Of a stretch of DNA of 64,000 nucleotides, positions 1 through 9,673 are shown in pieces. The notes beneath the pieces are model-generated. The model saw only the letters and a program-made list of their open reading frames with translations, did no database searches and was not told where the DNA came from. Where the stretch lies: assembly GCF_000003815.2 (NCBI RefSeq), contig NC_049995.1:16304187-16368186 (forward strand), given 5' to 3'. Position 1 is the first letter of the stretch, and every line of letters starts with the position of its first letter. This DNA is from Branchiostoma floridae. Taxonomy: Eukaryota > Chordata > Leptocardii > Amphioxiformes > Branchiostomatidae. Position numbers and translations under genes: made by a program.

Positions 1-2
1 CG

Positions 3-1505
3 GACGAGGAATACTTCAAGCAACAGCGGGGCAGCTCTCACGTTGAGGAGAAGTTACAAAGTCTCCGTCGGGAAAGCAAAGTTTCCGACCTCGTGCGAGC
101 GGCCTGGTCGGACAGCATCTCCGAGGACACGGACGAGACGCAGGTGAGACAGTCGAGATCACTCAACTTGAAGAGGTCTTCGGGCCGCAGCAGGGAGAAC
201 GCCAGCACTCGGGCTAGAAGCGAACCCCCTGTCCAGTCTTCCCGCCATCGCACACGGAGTAGCAGCAGCGAGGCTACGGCAACACGGGACAAGGCGAAGC
301 CTGACATTCGTGATCTCAGAAAGTCTCGGGGTTTAGTCAAGGAAGTAGACAAAGCGCTGGACGAGTTGTTGAATCCAGATATCAGCCATGGGAAACAACC
401 CAGAAGCAAGCGCTACCAGGATCGCGGCTCCGTTTCAAGTTCGTCACAGTCAGACAGCACGGAGTCGGATTTCGTGAGAGAACCGGCCAGGAGGCGCCAG
501 CGACGCAGGGGGTCGCGTGGCAAGAGTGGCAAGATGACAGGGAAACACGTCTCTTCAAAGCGGCCCGTGTCACGCCGACGCTCTGATAGCTATGATTCGG
601 ACACTTCTTCTGGCATGGCTGATGATTCCCGCTCACGTTCTACCAAGCGCCGCCGACGCCGGGCAGGTAAGAGTGGCAAGATGAAAGGGAAACATGTCTC
701 TTCAAAGCGGTCCGTGTCACGCCGGCGCTGTGATAGCTATGATTCGGACACTTCTTCTGGCATGTCTGATGATTCCCGCTCACGGTCTACCAAGCGCCGC
801 CGACGCCGGGCAGGTAAGAGCGGTCGAAAACGTACTATTAATGATTCGGGTACTCGTCGTGTAAAAGTTGATTGGCCACAGCACAGAGTACACTTCCCAG
901 GACATGGGAAGGAAGGGGGCGTGACTTATGATCAGTTGTCCTTGCCCATGTTTGTACACGGTTTTCTGAAGAATGTTCTGTATTCGGAGCGGGTTTCGGT
1001 TGACGCGGAGCATAAGTTGGTTCATCTAGCAGATCTTATGTTCGATGCTGTGTACTATAACTGGGAGTTAGTTCGGGAAGTCCACGCATCTTTACTGTAC
1101 GGGATAGAGTATGGTTCGCTCACGTGGGGTAGCCGCGGCACCTTTGATGCCGTCAGAGAGAGACACTACCGGACACAAGCTGGCGTCGCTCGTGGCAACC
1201 CGTCGTCATCGAAGGCGGGTCCTGTCAGGGAAGCTCGCGCGGCGGGAAGCAGGCCGCGGTATTGTGGCGGGTTTCAGTACGGCAGCTGTTCCCTACAATC
1301 CGGCCATTGGAGTTCACGGTGGAACGCCCCAATGCTACACGTCTGCAGTGCGTGCTTGATAGTACGGGGCATACAGGAACCACATTCGAGTCAAGATTGC
1401 CAGTACAAACCCCGGCCATTTCTCGGCTCGACAGGGGACACCGCCCACCTCTCCCAGAGACCGGGTCCCTCACGCGGACGTTCACAGAGTGATCAAGTTA
1501 CATGA
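3..1505 (+). CDS. Gag-like ORF1 of the Ngaro element, 5' partial
   Basis: The frame is open from the first bases of the window, so the true start is upstream; the GTG at 93 is only the first alternative start inside. The protein is very rich in Arg and Ser. It holds a tandem 49-residue repeat, a conserved middle part (about 830-1130) and a Cys/His-rich tail near 1255-1420 with spacing like C-x7-C, then H-x-C-x2-C, then H-x4-C, as in the zinc fingers of DIRS/Ngaro Gag proteins. The role is presumably RNA binding and particle assembly. Its stop at 1503-1505 overlaps the start of the RT ORF by 17 bases in another frame. Confidence 0.75.
   Translation, partial: DEEYFKQQRGSSHVEEKLQSLRRESKVSDLVRAAWSDSISEDTDETQVRQSRSLNLKRSSGRSRENASTRARSEPPVQSSRHRTRSSSSEATATRDKAKPDIRDLRKSRGLVKEVDKALDELLNPDISHGKQPRSKRYQDRGSVSSSSQSDSTESDFVREPARRRQRRRGSRGKSGKMTGKHVSSKRPVSRRRSDSYDSDTSSGMADDSRSRSTKRRRRRAGKSGKMKGKHVSSKRSVSRRRCDSYDSDTSSGMSDDSRSRSTKRRRRRAGKSGRKRTINDSGTRRVKVDWPQHRVHFPGHGKEGGVTYDQLSLPMFVHGFLKNVLYSERVSVDAEHKLVHLADLMFDAVYYNWELVREVHASLLYGIEYGSLTWGSRGTFDAVRERHYRTQAGVARGNPSSSKAGPVREARAAGSRPRYCGGFQYGSCSLQSGHWSSRWNAPMLHVCSACLIVRGIQEPHSSQDCQYKPRPFLGSTGDTAHLSQRPGPSRGRSQSDQVT
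519..812 (+). repeat. 147-bp in-frame tandem duplication inside ORF1
   Basis: Two nearly identical 147-bp units (519-665 and 666-812) are followed by the start of a third at 813. Each encodes 49 residues with an RS-rich block and a run of five to six Arg. The few differences change residues such as Pro/Ser and Ala/Ser, so the duplication is recent. As 147 is a multiple of three, the frame is kept. Confidence 0.9.
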
Positions 1506-3165
1506 AGAGGTTGCCACACTCGGTAATCTTCCCAATTTTATCGGCGCACGTAGACCAGTGAATTCAAACCTGAATATACATACTTGGAGAACGTTACTCG
1601 AGAATTATGAACACAGACATATAGTAGATTATTTAGAATTCGGTTGGCCTATCAATATTCAATCAGAATCGTATATTCCACCGTCAGTTTTGCACCCGAG
1701 GAATCACAAATCTGCTACTTTGTATGCTTCACATGTGGATCAGTTTATTTCGGAAGAGTGTCAACATGATGCCATAGCGGGGCCGTTTGCAACAAACCCG
1801 TTTCCTTTCCCTGTGGCCACACTACCTCTACAAACAGTGGAGAAACGCAATAGTGATAAGAGAAGAGTTGTAGTGGACTGTAGCTTTCCATATGGACATT
1901 CGTTAAATGAAGCAGTACCCAAGGATACATATTTAGGGGACACAGTCCAACTGACATACCCATCGGTTGATACCATGACTCAGATGATTTTGAATAAGGG
2001 AGCTGGATGTTTGATTTATAAGACTGATCTGAGCCGAGCATATAGACAATTGCCTGTTGATCCTAAGGATTACAAATATCTGTGTTATCGTTGGAGAGGT
2101 GCCTTCTATGTGGACACTAGACTTGTATTTGGGCTCCGATCATCGGCCTATGTTTGTCAGACAACAACATCAGCAGTGACTTTTATACAGAAGGAGAAAG
2201 GCTATGACGTGTGTAATTACTTAGACGATTTTGGAGGAGCTGAGGTTCCAGAAGTAGCTGATACAGCTTTTGCCGATTTACAGTCAACTCTAGCAAGTCT
2301 CGGCCTGGACGAGTCAGAACAGAAAGCTGTACCTCCAACCACGTGCATGACGTTCCTTGGAATCGAGTTTGATACAGTTTCTATGACCAGGCGTGTACCG
2401 CAGTTTCGGTTGGAAGAGATCAGGCTTCTGATTAATTCGTGGTTAAACAAGAAGAAAGCAACCAGACGTGAACTCCAGTCTCTCATCGGGAAGCTCGTTT
2501 TTGTTTCCTCCTGTGTGCCACCAGGACGGCTGTTTATATCTCGAATGTTAGAGGCTTTGCGTTCATTACGGCGGAATCACCACAGACTGCGGTTGTCACG
2601 GGACTTCCGACTGGACCTTCTGTGGTGGCACAGATTCATGGACACATACAACGGTGTATCTATGATGGTTACCGATATTTATAGCTACCCGGACGAGTTG
2701 GTTATGACTGATGCCTGTGCCACGGGGTGCGGTGCATTTTGTGACGGGCAGTTCTTCCACAGTGTGTTCCCAGACCACGTGTTGGAGAAGTTTGGATCAA
2801 AGATACACGTACTCGAGATGTTGACTATCGTCCTTGCAGTCAGGAAATGGGGGCCACGTTGGTTCGGACAGCGTATCTCTTTATACTGTGATAATATGGC
2901 CTGTGTCTATGTGTTGAACTCCGGACGTGCTCGTGATCGAGATCTGTTACACTGTGCTAGGGAGCTGTGGCTGTTGGCAGCCAAATTCGAGTTCCAGGTT
3001 AAAGCTTCGCATATTCAAGGCAGTCACAACCGAATTGCAGATCACCTTTCCCGGTGGCATCTCTCGGCGTATCATGCTCAGCAGTTTACCCGTCTCACAC
3101 AGCATCGGTTGACAGTTGAGATTCCGGTATTCCAGGAGGACTTCATCTTGGATTGCCCTTATTAG
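1489..3165 (+). CDS. Reverse transcriptase-RNase H (Ngaro ORF2)
   Basis: A 558-codon frame counted from the GTG at 1489, which overlaps the end of ORF1; translation probably depends on frameshifting or reinitiation rather than on this codon. The RT domain carries the first catalytic Asp in KTDLSRAY (residue 180) and the YLDD box (Asp 246 and 247). The RNase H domain follows with Asp 408 (TDACATGCG), Glu 443 (VLEML), Asp 468 (YCDNMA) and Asp 518 ([10 protein letters not shown]), so all catalytic acids are present. It would copy the element's RNA into DNA. There is no frameshift or stop up to the TAG at 3163. Confidence 0.93.
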   Translation: MIKLHEEVATLGNLPNFIGARRPVNSNLNIHTWRTLLENYEHRHIVDYLEFGWPINIQSESYIPPSVLHPRNHKSATLYASHVDQFISEECQHDAIAGPFATNPFPFPVATLPLQTVEKRNSDKRRVVVDCSFPYGHSLNEAVPKDTYLGDTVQLTYPSVDTMTQMILNKGAGCLIYKTDLSRAYRQLPVDPKDYKYLCYRWRGAFYVDTRLVFGLRSSAYVCQTTTSAVTFIQKEKGYDVCNYLDDFGGAEVPEVADTAFADLQSTLASLGLDESEQKAVPPTTCMTFLGIEFDTVSMTRRVPQFRLEEIRLLINSWLNKKKATRRELQSLIGKLVFVSSCVPPGRLFISRMLEALRSLRRNHHRLRLSRDFRLDLLWWHRFMDTYNGVSMMVTDIYSYPDELVMTDACATGCGAFCDGQFFHSVFPDHVLEKFGSKIHVLEMLTIVLAVRKWGPRWFGQRISLYCDNMACVYVLNSGRARDRDLLHCARELWLLAAKFEFQVKASHIQGSHNRIADHLSRWHLSAYHAQQFTRLTQHRLTVEIPVFQEDFILDCPY

Positions 3166-3197
3166 TAGAGTAGGTTTTAACGTTTGTTTGTTCTGTT

Positions 3198-4196
3198 GTG
3201 TTTATTTCAGCCCGAATTGATCTTGGACTACTACGTGATCAGGTACGACAGACTAAGAGAGCAGCGTTTGCTGATGGGACATGGGAGAACTTGAGGACAC
3301 ATTTACGGACTTACCTGCTCTTCTGCACATTCTACGACATAGTCCCGTTTCCGGCAAAAGTGGATACCCTTGAAACTTATGCTGAATTCCTGAGTCGTTC
3401 ATTTCGTGCCCCAGCGTCAATAGCAAACTATGTTAGTGGTATTAAGACTTTCCATATCCTGTTTGGACTGGATACGGCGGCGTTCTCTTCTATGGACTTA
3501 GCTCTACTACTACGAGGACTTAAGAAACAGATGAGACATACGCCTCGTCAGAAGCTGCCTTTCACACCAGACGTCTTACTCAGGATTCATGAACACTTAG
3601 ATACTTCAGACTCGTTTCAGGCTACTATGTGGACTGTGATACTGTTAAGTTTCTTTACATTTCAGCGAAAATCTAACTTTGTGTCTAAACATGGTTTCGA
3701 CCCTACTAAGCAGTTCACTATTCATGATTTTGTTGTATACAAGGGAATTTTGTTGATCAGGATCAGGTGGTCCAAGACTTTACAATGTGCGGAGAGAGTA
3801 TTGTATGTTCCGGTGATGGAGATCAAGAATTCTCCCCTCTGTCCAGTATCAGCGTTCTGTAACATGGTTAGGTTAAACCGCAACAAGAATACGAGTGCGG
3901 CCTTTGTTAGACCACATAGGGGTAGATTTGTACCATTGAATCAGAATATCTTTGACAAGGCCTTCAAGCAGATACTAGGTAGAGCGGGCCTAAGTCCTGC
4001 TAGGTACTCTCTCCATAGTGGGCGTAGAGGAGGCGCCACATTTGCATTCCGTGCAGGAGTTCCCATAGATCTAATCCGCCTCCAGGGTGATTGGCGTTCT
4101 GATGCTTACCTACTGTATTTGAAGGTTCCCTTGGCTACAAGATTACGTTTGTGTTATAGAATGGTTAAGCATATCCAGTGGAAGACGCCTCGGTAG
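3198..4196 (+). CDS. Tyrosine recombinase (Ngaro ORF3)
   Basis: A phage-integrase-fold recombinase of about 330 residues. The likely catalytic set is present: Arg 157 (TFQRKSNF), His 273 and Arg 276 (LHSGRRGG), Trp 299 (GDWRSD) and Tyr 304 or 307 (YLLYLK). An N-terminal SAM-like helical region precedes it. In this order of elements it replaces the DDE integrase and inserts circular cDNA without a target duplication. The frame has no ATG near its start. The coding similarity begins right after a pyrimidine-rich stretch ending TTTATTTCAG at 3210, so a spliced junction is possible. Confidence 0.9.
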   Translation: MFISARIDLGLLRDQVRQTKRAAFADGTWENLRTHLRTYLLFCTFYDIVPFPAKVDTLETYAEFLSRSFRAPASIANYVSGIKTFHILFGLDTAAFSSMDLALLLRGLKKQMRHTPRQKLPFTPDVLLRIHEHLDTSDSFQATMWTVILLSFFTFQRKSNFVSKHGFDPTKQFTIHDFVVYKGILLIRIRWSKTLQCAERVLYVPVMEIKNSPLCPVSAFCNMVRLNRNKNTSAAFVRPHRGRFVPLNQNIFDKAFKQILGRAGLSPARYSLHSGRRGGATFAFRAGVPIDLIRLQGDWRSDAYLLYLKVPLATRLRLCYRMVKHIQWKTPR

Positions 4197-4358
4197 CGTT
4201 GAAGGCATTGCAGTGTTCGTAGAGTAGCAATTTCGAGATTACAGTTTGTTAATTTGTTCATGGGTAATGGGGTCGTGGTGTCTCTCGTCACCTTCATGTT
4301 TAATTGTAATTCTGATATTTTTTGTTTTTCTTTTAGCGGTTTGGCCTTTTGTTTTTGG

Positions 4359-4775
4359 TGTTTTCCCCGAAAAAGTTTTTTCCTGATTAAACTTTTTCCT
4401 TTTTTCTGCCAAACCGTGTCTTTGTTTGAGTTTGTCCGATAATTTGAGAAAAATTTCTTTTGGTAATTTTTATTAATTGATCGCAAACGGTATTTGTCTT
4501 GGTGCGGCCCGTTTGCCCTTTGACACGGAACACGTGAGAGTGACGTCACTCGAAGTTTGCTGGGCAGGCGGGTCGGACGTTTCTTTCTGCTCTCCTTTTT
4601 CACCCTCCACCACCCCTTTTCTCCGCCAAATGTTATTGAAGGTTAAGTATGTTATTATAGTTGTTGAAGTAGTATTACTATTAGTGCTGTGTTTTCCCCG
4701 AAAAAGTTTTTTCCTGATTAAACTTTTTCCTTTTTTCTGCCAAACCGTGTCTTTGTTTGAGTTTGTCCGATAATT
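4359..4775 (+). repeat. Split direct repeats B1-A2-B2 of the Ngaro element
   Basis: Positions 4359-4444 and 4690-4775 are identical over 86 bp, with 245 bp between them. They mark the 3' end of the retrotransposon. The spacer should equal the missing 5' terminus (A1). The perfect identity supports recent insertion. Confidence 0.85.
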
Positions 4776-4930
4776 GAATGTGTAAAACTTCATCAATGCA
4801 GTCTCTTTCCGTTTTGATCATCAAAGTCAACTTTCAAACTGATAGTAGCTGTAGAACACCTGTAATGAACAAGTAAAACTCATTGAGCAAGACGACAGAC
4901 AATTATGCTCATGGTTTGAGTTATTGGCAT

Positions 4931-5401
4931 TTAGGCCATGTTGATTTGATTATATGGATGACATCCTCCGGGAACTCCAAAACTGATGCGAGCGAGCGAA
5001 TAAAAAAAAGTTTGGCCAAAAAAAAGTTGCCTTCAGTATGAAATCAAACTGGCCAGGAGGGTTGAACATAGGACTAAACACACATAGTATGGTATGCCAT
5101 GATCCTCTGGACCTGAATTTTCTGTACTGGTACCTCCTCTAACCAACAATAGTTGTTTTTTTTTTCTTTTCGTCCTTTCACATCTTATTCTTTGACTTTA
5201 GATTCATTTGGCATTCTATATATGGCATTAGTTATCTGTTTTCTGATACTTTTTTTTCAATCTACGGAATATTTGTGCTCATTTTACAGCTGCTTTGCAC
5301 AATTTTTTGTGTGGTCGAAACTTTTTTTTTTTTTTTTTGGAAATGGCCGAAATTGGTGCGAGCGCGGATGTCATCCATATAATCAAATCAACATGGCCTT
5401 A
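4931..5401. mobile_element. PIF/Harbinger-like MITE with TTA target duplication
   Basis: Inverted termini of at least 33 bp (4934-4966 and 5366-5398) begin GGCCATGTTGATTTGATT and are flanked on both sides by TTA (4931-4933 and 5399-5401). A 3-bp TTA/TWA duplication is typical of PIF/Harbinger elements. The interior of about 465 bp is AT-rich with T-runs and no transposase. It shares its outermost bases and target type with the larger element at 57165-58370. Confidence 0.75.
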
Positions 5402-5569
5402 CATAAAATAAGGGTGCAAATATAGCCTGTAACCCGACCGTTATTGACTGATATATACAAAATTCTACCACTAATCTATCACTGATAAAATCTGATAATA
5501 GATAGTGCGAAGTAACGTTGTGTTTTTATTTATTTGTTTATTTTTTATTGTTGTTTGTTTCCTACGCAG

Positions 5570-6071
5570 TGTACAATAACCTGGAAGGACGGGAAGCTCC
5601 ACACCTCTATAGAGGGACCCCGAGGTCACATGTGGTCAGAACGAGAGATGCGGGAGGACGGCAGGTGTTATCTCGTGAGTTGATTCATGCCTTTATTTTG
5701 AATGAATGAATGAATGAATGAATGAATGAATGAATGGTTTATTGCACTTCAATAAAAAGAAACATTTTGCAGCCAGTTGGTTGAATTGCACGTTGTTTTA
5801 CATGTTGTCAAGGTGACATCAAATGGAACTGGACCGAGTTCAGTGGTTTTTCGAGCGCCTTAGTGCCTCAGCTTACACCTTGTGAATTTAGACACCTCAA
5901 AGAAGAAAAAACACATTCAGAAGTGAAACAAATATTACAAAAGCTTTGAATATTTCCAGGCGGTAGGAGACTCCGTTGTTGTTATCAATGTGTTGGAACC
6001 GTTTATTTCTACAGACGATGTCGGCACCGAACGGGACGACTGCAGTCAGGATCTTTGCCAGGGACGAGTAG
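5570..6071 (+). pseudogene. FABP gene copy 1, only exons 3 and 4 in window
   Basis: Exon 3 (5570-5674, 105 nt) follows an acceptor TCCTACGCAG and ends at a GTGAGT donor. It encodes WKDGKLHTSIEGPRG and SEREMREDGRCYL, which align with the beta strands of the complete copies downstream. Exon 4 (6015-6071, 57 nt) encodes NGTTAVRIFARDE and ends in TAG. Exon lengths and phases match the intact genes, apart from one extra residue at the C terminus. No exon 1 or 2 lies between the Ngaro element and 5570. They may be left of the window, with Ngaro and the MITE inside a long intron 2, or may be lost. The open frames leave a functional gene possible, so the pseudogene type is provisional. Confidence 0.7.
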
Positions 6072-6237
6072 CCATGGTAACCGTAACCATGGCAACCAGA
6101 CGACGCTACCATGTCTGATTACAATTTAAGAATCAATCAGTATGTTTTTACTGTTCAGAATTGTGAAGTTTAAGGTTAGATATAAAGTGTTATTAATTAC
6201 AACAAATTATCTTAAAGATACAAGTTAGCCCATCTTT

Positions 6238-7302
6238 GGGAGGGAAAGCACTGCATCCGAAACCAACTGCCACAGGTTCTACAGAGTCCACCAGACAAAC
6301 AACAAACCCCACAAGCTATGGACACTAGCAAGACAACAGCCAGAGTATCAGAGAGACCTTAAGAACCTCATACTCCTCAGTACCATCCCAACCAGACACA
6401 CCGTAAAAGCATGTCCAACCTGCCACAACGCTACAGAAGACTTGGTCGGTCATCTATTCACCAGATGTTTCACTTTTGACCACTTACGACAAACCCTGGC
6501 AGAAGAAATAGCAAACACCCTGGGAGTAAGAGTCATGGCAAAAGTGCACGAGCAACCAGATGAGAGGTTCACAGAGGTCATGCTGGGTGCCGAGATAGTA
6601 GAAGAAGCTGTAGAACCAGCTGTGTGGAGCGCCTTCATCACAACAACGGCCAGATTGCTCCGCCCTCTAGCAGCCATGGCATTAAAGCACGCCACCTGGA
6701 AAGAGAGGCAAAACTGCAGCACGGGGAAGGAGAATAGAACACACGAGAGCTGAGGACGTACAGACGAGAGAAGAAGAAAGAGCTGAAAAGAGCTAGACTT
6801 AAACTACCCCCAACAAAGGCTACAACACAGCCTCGACAGAAGCTAGACTGTGAGTTAAACATACGAGCTGTGGAGAACTGAACTGTGTAGAGTCACAAGG
6901 AGTTGTAGAGAATGATACAGAAAGGGTCACTGAACCTTGAAAGTGGAACTCTAAAGAACTTTAGAGAACTCTTGAGAGTTATGTGTACAATGCACAGAAA
7001 TAGAGACGAGAAGAGACAGTTATTATGGTATGATAGATCTGATCGAGTGATTTTTTTAATGTCCCAATGGTCAGCAGTAGACTAGACGTTTGGGGCATGG
7101 GATACCCCTGGCAGGTTCGTTCACCTGCCCTCCGAGAGATTGTAAATATGAGTACGAAATTACGACAGTATAAGGATATAATTTATTTTATTTTAACAGG
7201 ATTGCTATGTACCACATGTTTAATGTCACGGCTTCCCCTTTGTAAATACTTCAGCTATGCAATGCTCTCCCAAGGGAGGAATAAAGTACAAGAAAGAAAG
7301 AA
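6238..7302 (+). mobile_element. 5'-truncated non-LTR retrotransposon (LINE) 3' end
   Basis: A reading frame from about 6247 to 6753 encodes the C-terminal tail of a LINE polyprotein. It includes a zinc-knuckle-like motif C-x2-C-x9-H-x4-C in CPTCHNATEDLVGHLFTRC, typical of the region after RT in several LINE clades. A roughly 550-bp 3' UTR follows, ending with AATAAAG and a GAAA-type tail near 7290. The RT and endonuclease parts are missing. It sits between the two exon 4 copies. Confidence 0.75.
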
Positions 7303-7591
7303 AGAATGAATGGTTTATTGCACTTCAATAAAAAAAAACATTTTGCAGCCAGTTGGTTGAATTGCACGTTGTTTTACATGTTGTCAAGGTGACATAAAAT
7401 GGAACTGGACCGAGTTCAGTGGTTTTTCGAGCGCATTAGTGCCTTAGCTTACACCTTGTGAATTTAGACACCTCAAAGAAAGAAAAAACACATTCAGAAG
7501 TGAAACAAAAATTACAAAAGCTTTGAATATTTCAAGGCGGTAGGAGACTCCGTTGTTGTTATTAATGTGTTGGAACCGTTTATTTCTGCAG

Positions 7592-7648
7592 ACGATGTCG
7601 GCACCGAACGGGACGACTGCAGTCAGGATCTTTGCCAGGGACGAGTAG
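7592..7648 (+). pseudogene. Orphan FABP exon 4 (duplicate of 6015-6071)
   Basis: The 57-nt exon is identical in coding content to 6015-6071 and keeps its CAG acceptor and TAG stop. No exon 3 lies between the two copies, so it could act only as an alternative last exon of copy 1. Otherwise it is a relic of the duplication. Confidence 0.75.
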
Positions 7649-8117
7649 CCATGGTAACCGTAACCATGGCAACCAGACGACGCTACCATGTCTGATTACA
7701 ATTTAAGAATCAATCAGTATGTTTTTACTGTTCAGAATTGTGAAGTTTAAGGTTAGATATAAAGTGTTATTAATTACAACAAATTATCTTAAAGATACAA
7801 GTTAGCCCATCTTTAGTTAAAGATACACAGGTAGTTGTTAGTTGTATTTGTGTTCTGTAATATTCTGATGTTTTGTTGATTCTGATGTTTTGTTGTTGTT
7901 GATTGCATTACTTTTATGAAAATTGATTATTTCTTTTACCAATAAATGTTACGGAAAAATATCATTCTTTTTTTTAATAAAAGCTGCATTTGAGAAATAA
8001 ATTATCATCAGCATCAAAATGTATCAAAGATGAAAGAGAAAATGTAACTAATTATGCTCTGTAAAATAAAACACTTCTCAACATGTTTGTGAGTCTGTCT
8101 AAGTGTGCACACACCTA

Positions 8118-8310
8118 TATTTTGGCGTAGAGTAGCGGTAGGGTGTTTGGCTCAAAGCCCAAGGTCCTGGGTTGGAGTCCCTAGTATGCCCCGACGTTGT
8201 GCGCTTTCAGGTTTGAGTGGATCAATTAAATCAGTCCGGATATGCATCCTGTGTCCTTTAGTACAAACCTAAATGTGTTACGCCATGAGGCGGTTTGCAA
8301 TACAGTCCAC
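8118..8310 (+). mobile_element. tRNA-derived SINE
   Basis: A tRNA-like head is recognisable near 8122-8185. It has an A-box-like part (TAGCGGTAGGGTG) and a B-box-like part (GGGTTGGAGTCCC), followed by a body with TCCGGATATGCATCCTGTG and GTACAAACC. The same body recurs at about 27828-27945. It would be transcribed by RNA polymerase III if active. Confidence 0.65.
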
Positions 8311-9109
8311 GTAATCCGTAGACCTGAGTCAGCTTACAGATGTGCCCTTTGTGGCAAAGACTGTCATTCTCGTATAGGACTGTTTAGCCACAGTCGACGC
8401 TGTAGGGCTGATATCAATTAGGATTTTACCATGGCCAATATTGACCGAAGGAGGCCATATATAATCCGTAAGGTTGAAGTCTGGATGTGACAGATTCTTT
8501 GAAAGCGAACAAGGAAAGGCGTAAAACTATACATGTGTACGTGTCCCTGTAGTTCAACATGGTAGCAGCCTCACAGTTGAGCTTTTGGTGCCAAGTAGTT
8601 GGTAACAGGGAGAACAGTTACCGTATTTTTGAAGCGACGTAAAGGGCCGGGGGGGGGGGGGTCAGTCCCGTGTTCGAGGAGGTGTCTAGAACGAGGACGT
8701 GACTCGAGCAAGGAGAAGGGCTTGCTAGCAACCCCTCCATGTACGTACAAAAGTGCCCTGCTATTGAAACAGTACTAGCAAGGAAACCTGTTGCACTACG
8801 AAACGAACGTAATGCCAGATTTGACAGAGAAAGTCAGAACAGCATTACATTTCAAAAGAAAACGTGAAGGTAAAGTTGCATACCCTTCCCCCACGAGCTA
8901 GCGCTCCAGTAATGTTCATGCGAAGCTTTTGACCGTGCGGTCATCGGTCAAAGGACGAAACCTTAAGGTCATGTTCGTACGTTCACTCATATTTCACCTG
9001 ACGACACCCTTTTAATTCATGATTGTTTGTCGCGATGAGTCAGAGGTTCAACACACTTTATAATGTACTTCGGTAATAACTAATTATAGTATTTGTCAGG
9101 CTTGTTTGA
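8311..9109 (+). other. Upstream region of FABP copy 2
   Basis: No gene was seen here. It holds a G-run (8650-8662) and, at 8925-8985, several GGTCA half-sites. One, CGGTCAAAGGACG at 8945-8957, resembles a degenerate DR1 (PPAR/HNF4-type) element. The function is inferred only from the motif and its place upstream of the TATA box. Confidence 0.4.
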
Positions 9110-9129
9110 TTTCTAAAAGAGGAGTAACG

Positions 9130-9230
9130 TATAAATACAGGGCCACCCTCTACCTACGGTACTTCTGAAGCAGATCCCAGCTGACTACAGTTACTCGGGC
9201 TATACCGGAACTACACGTTGTCAAGTAAAG
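9130..9230 (+). promoter_or_regulatory. TATA box and 5' non-coding exon of FABP copy 2
   Basis: GTATAAATACAG has its TATAAATA at 9130-9137. It is followed by about 95 bases that align with the same region of copy 3 (15456-15547), then by a splice donor at 9231 (or 9225). The coding exon has an acceptor CCGTTTCAG ending at 9660. Transcription probably starts near 9160, giving a 5' UTR split by an intron. Confidence 0.75.
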
Positions 9231-9285
9231 GTGAGGCATGCAGTGTTTTATGTCATTTTTATAGGACAGCAAACATGATCAGTTC

Positions 9286-9408
9286 GTGTGTGTGTGTGTG
9301 TGTGTGTGTGTGTTAGTACGTGTGTGTGTGTCTGTGTGTGTGTGCCTATGTGTGTGTTTGTGTGTGTGTCTGTGTGTATGTATGTGTGCGTGCGTGTGTG
9401 TGTGAAAA
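9286..9408. repeat. TG microsatellite
   Basis: A long run of (TG)n with interruptions in the 5'-UTR intron of FABP copy 2. A related TG run lies at the equivalent place in copy 3 (15607-15682). Confidence 0.95.
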
Positions 9409-9673
9409 CAGAGAGCGAGCAACCTTGATTTGTAAATTGAATCTCCGCATTTCATTTAGGCCACGGTCGCAAGTACACCTTTGCCCGTCAGTGATGTAAC
9501 CTCAGCCTGGCCACAAATTTGTCCCGGTGGACTGACGGATACCGGGGCACGCCTTTTCTAAAAATTCACTGCTCTTTCAAAAGCGCTTTAACAACATGTA
9601 ATTACAGTTGAAGCCATTGAATATAACTCTTCTTAAACTTTTCCTTCTTTTCCGTTTCAGTACAACAACCAAG

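Larger units (their letters stand above)
1..4775 (+). mobile_element. Ngaro-type (DIRS order) tyrosine-recombinase retrotransposon, 5' end outside window
   Basis: Three plus-strand ORFs occur in the order gag-like, RT-RNase H and tyrosine recombinase, followed by two identical 86-bp direct repeats at 4359-4444 and 4690-4775. ORFs followed by B1-A2-B2 split direct repeats are the known layout of Ngaro elements; DIRS1 itself has inverted terminal repeats instead. The expected A1 copy, matching 4445-4689, should lie left of the window. No integrase or protease was seen. The three ORFs are long and intact, so the copy looks young. It lies just upstream of FABP exons 3 and 4, so it may sit in an intron of that gene or have cut it. 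The assignment rests on domain motifs and the repeat layout read from sequence. Confidence 0.85.
5697..7814. repeat. ~510-bp direct duplication carrying FABP exon 4, flanking a LINE tail
   Basis: Positions 5725-6237 and 7303-7814 are about 97% alike by eye. Both start in a GAAT-type microsatellite and end at AGTTAGCCCATCTTT. Each contains exon 4, its acceptor and its downstream X-box-like motif. Between them lies a 5'-truncated LINE fragment. A tandem duplication, an insertion-linked duplication and an assembly artefact from two haplotypes are all possible. Confidence 0.85.

Noticed and set aside
5153-5425. 90-codon frame rich in Phe, Leu and Ser
   Set aside because: A T-rich frame through the interior of a MITE; no domain or conserved start.
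4197-5569. Exons 1 and 2 of the partial FABP copy
   Set aside because: Searched by eye for the GNWK and FEDE-KVK coding patterns and found none between the Ngaro element and exon 3.
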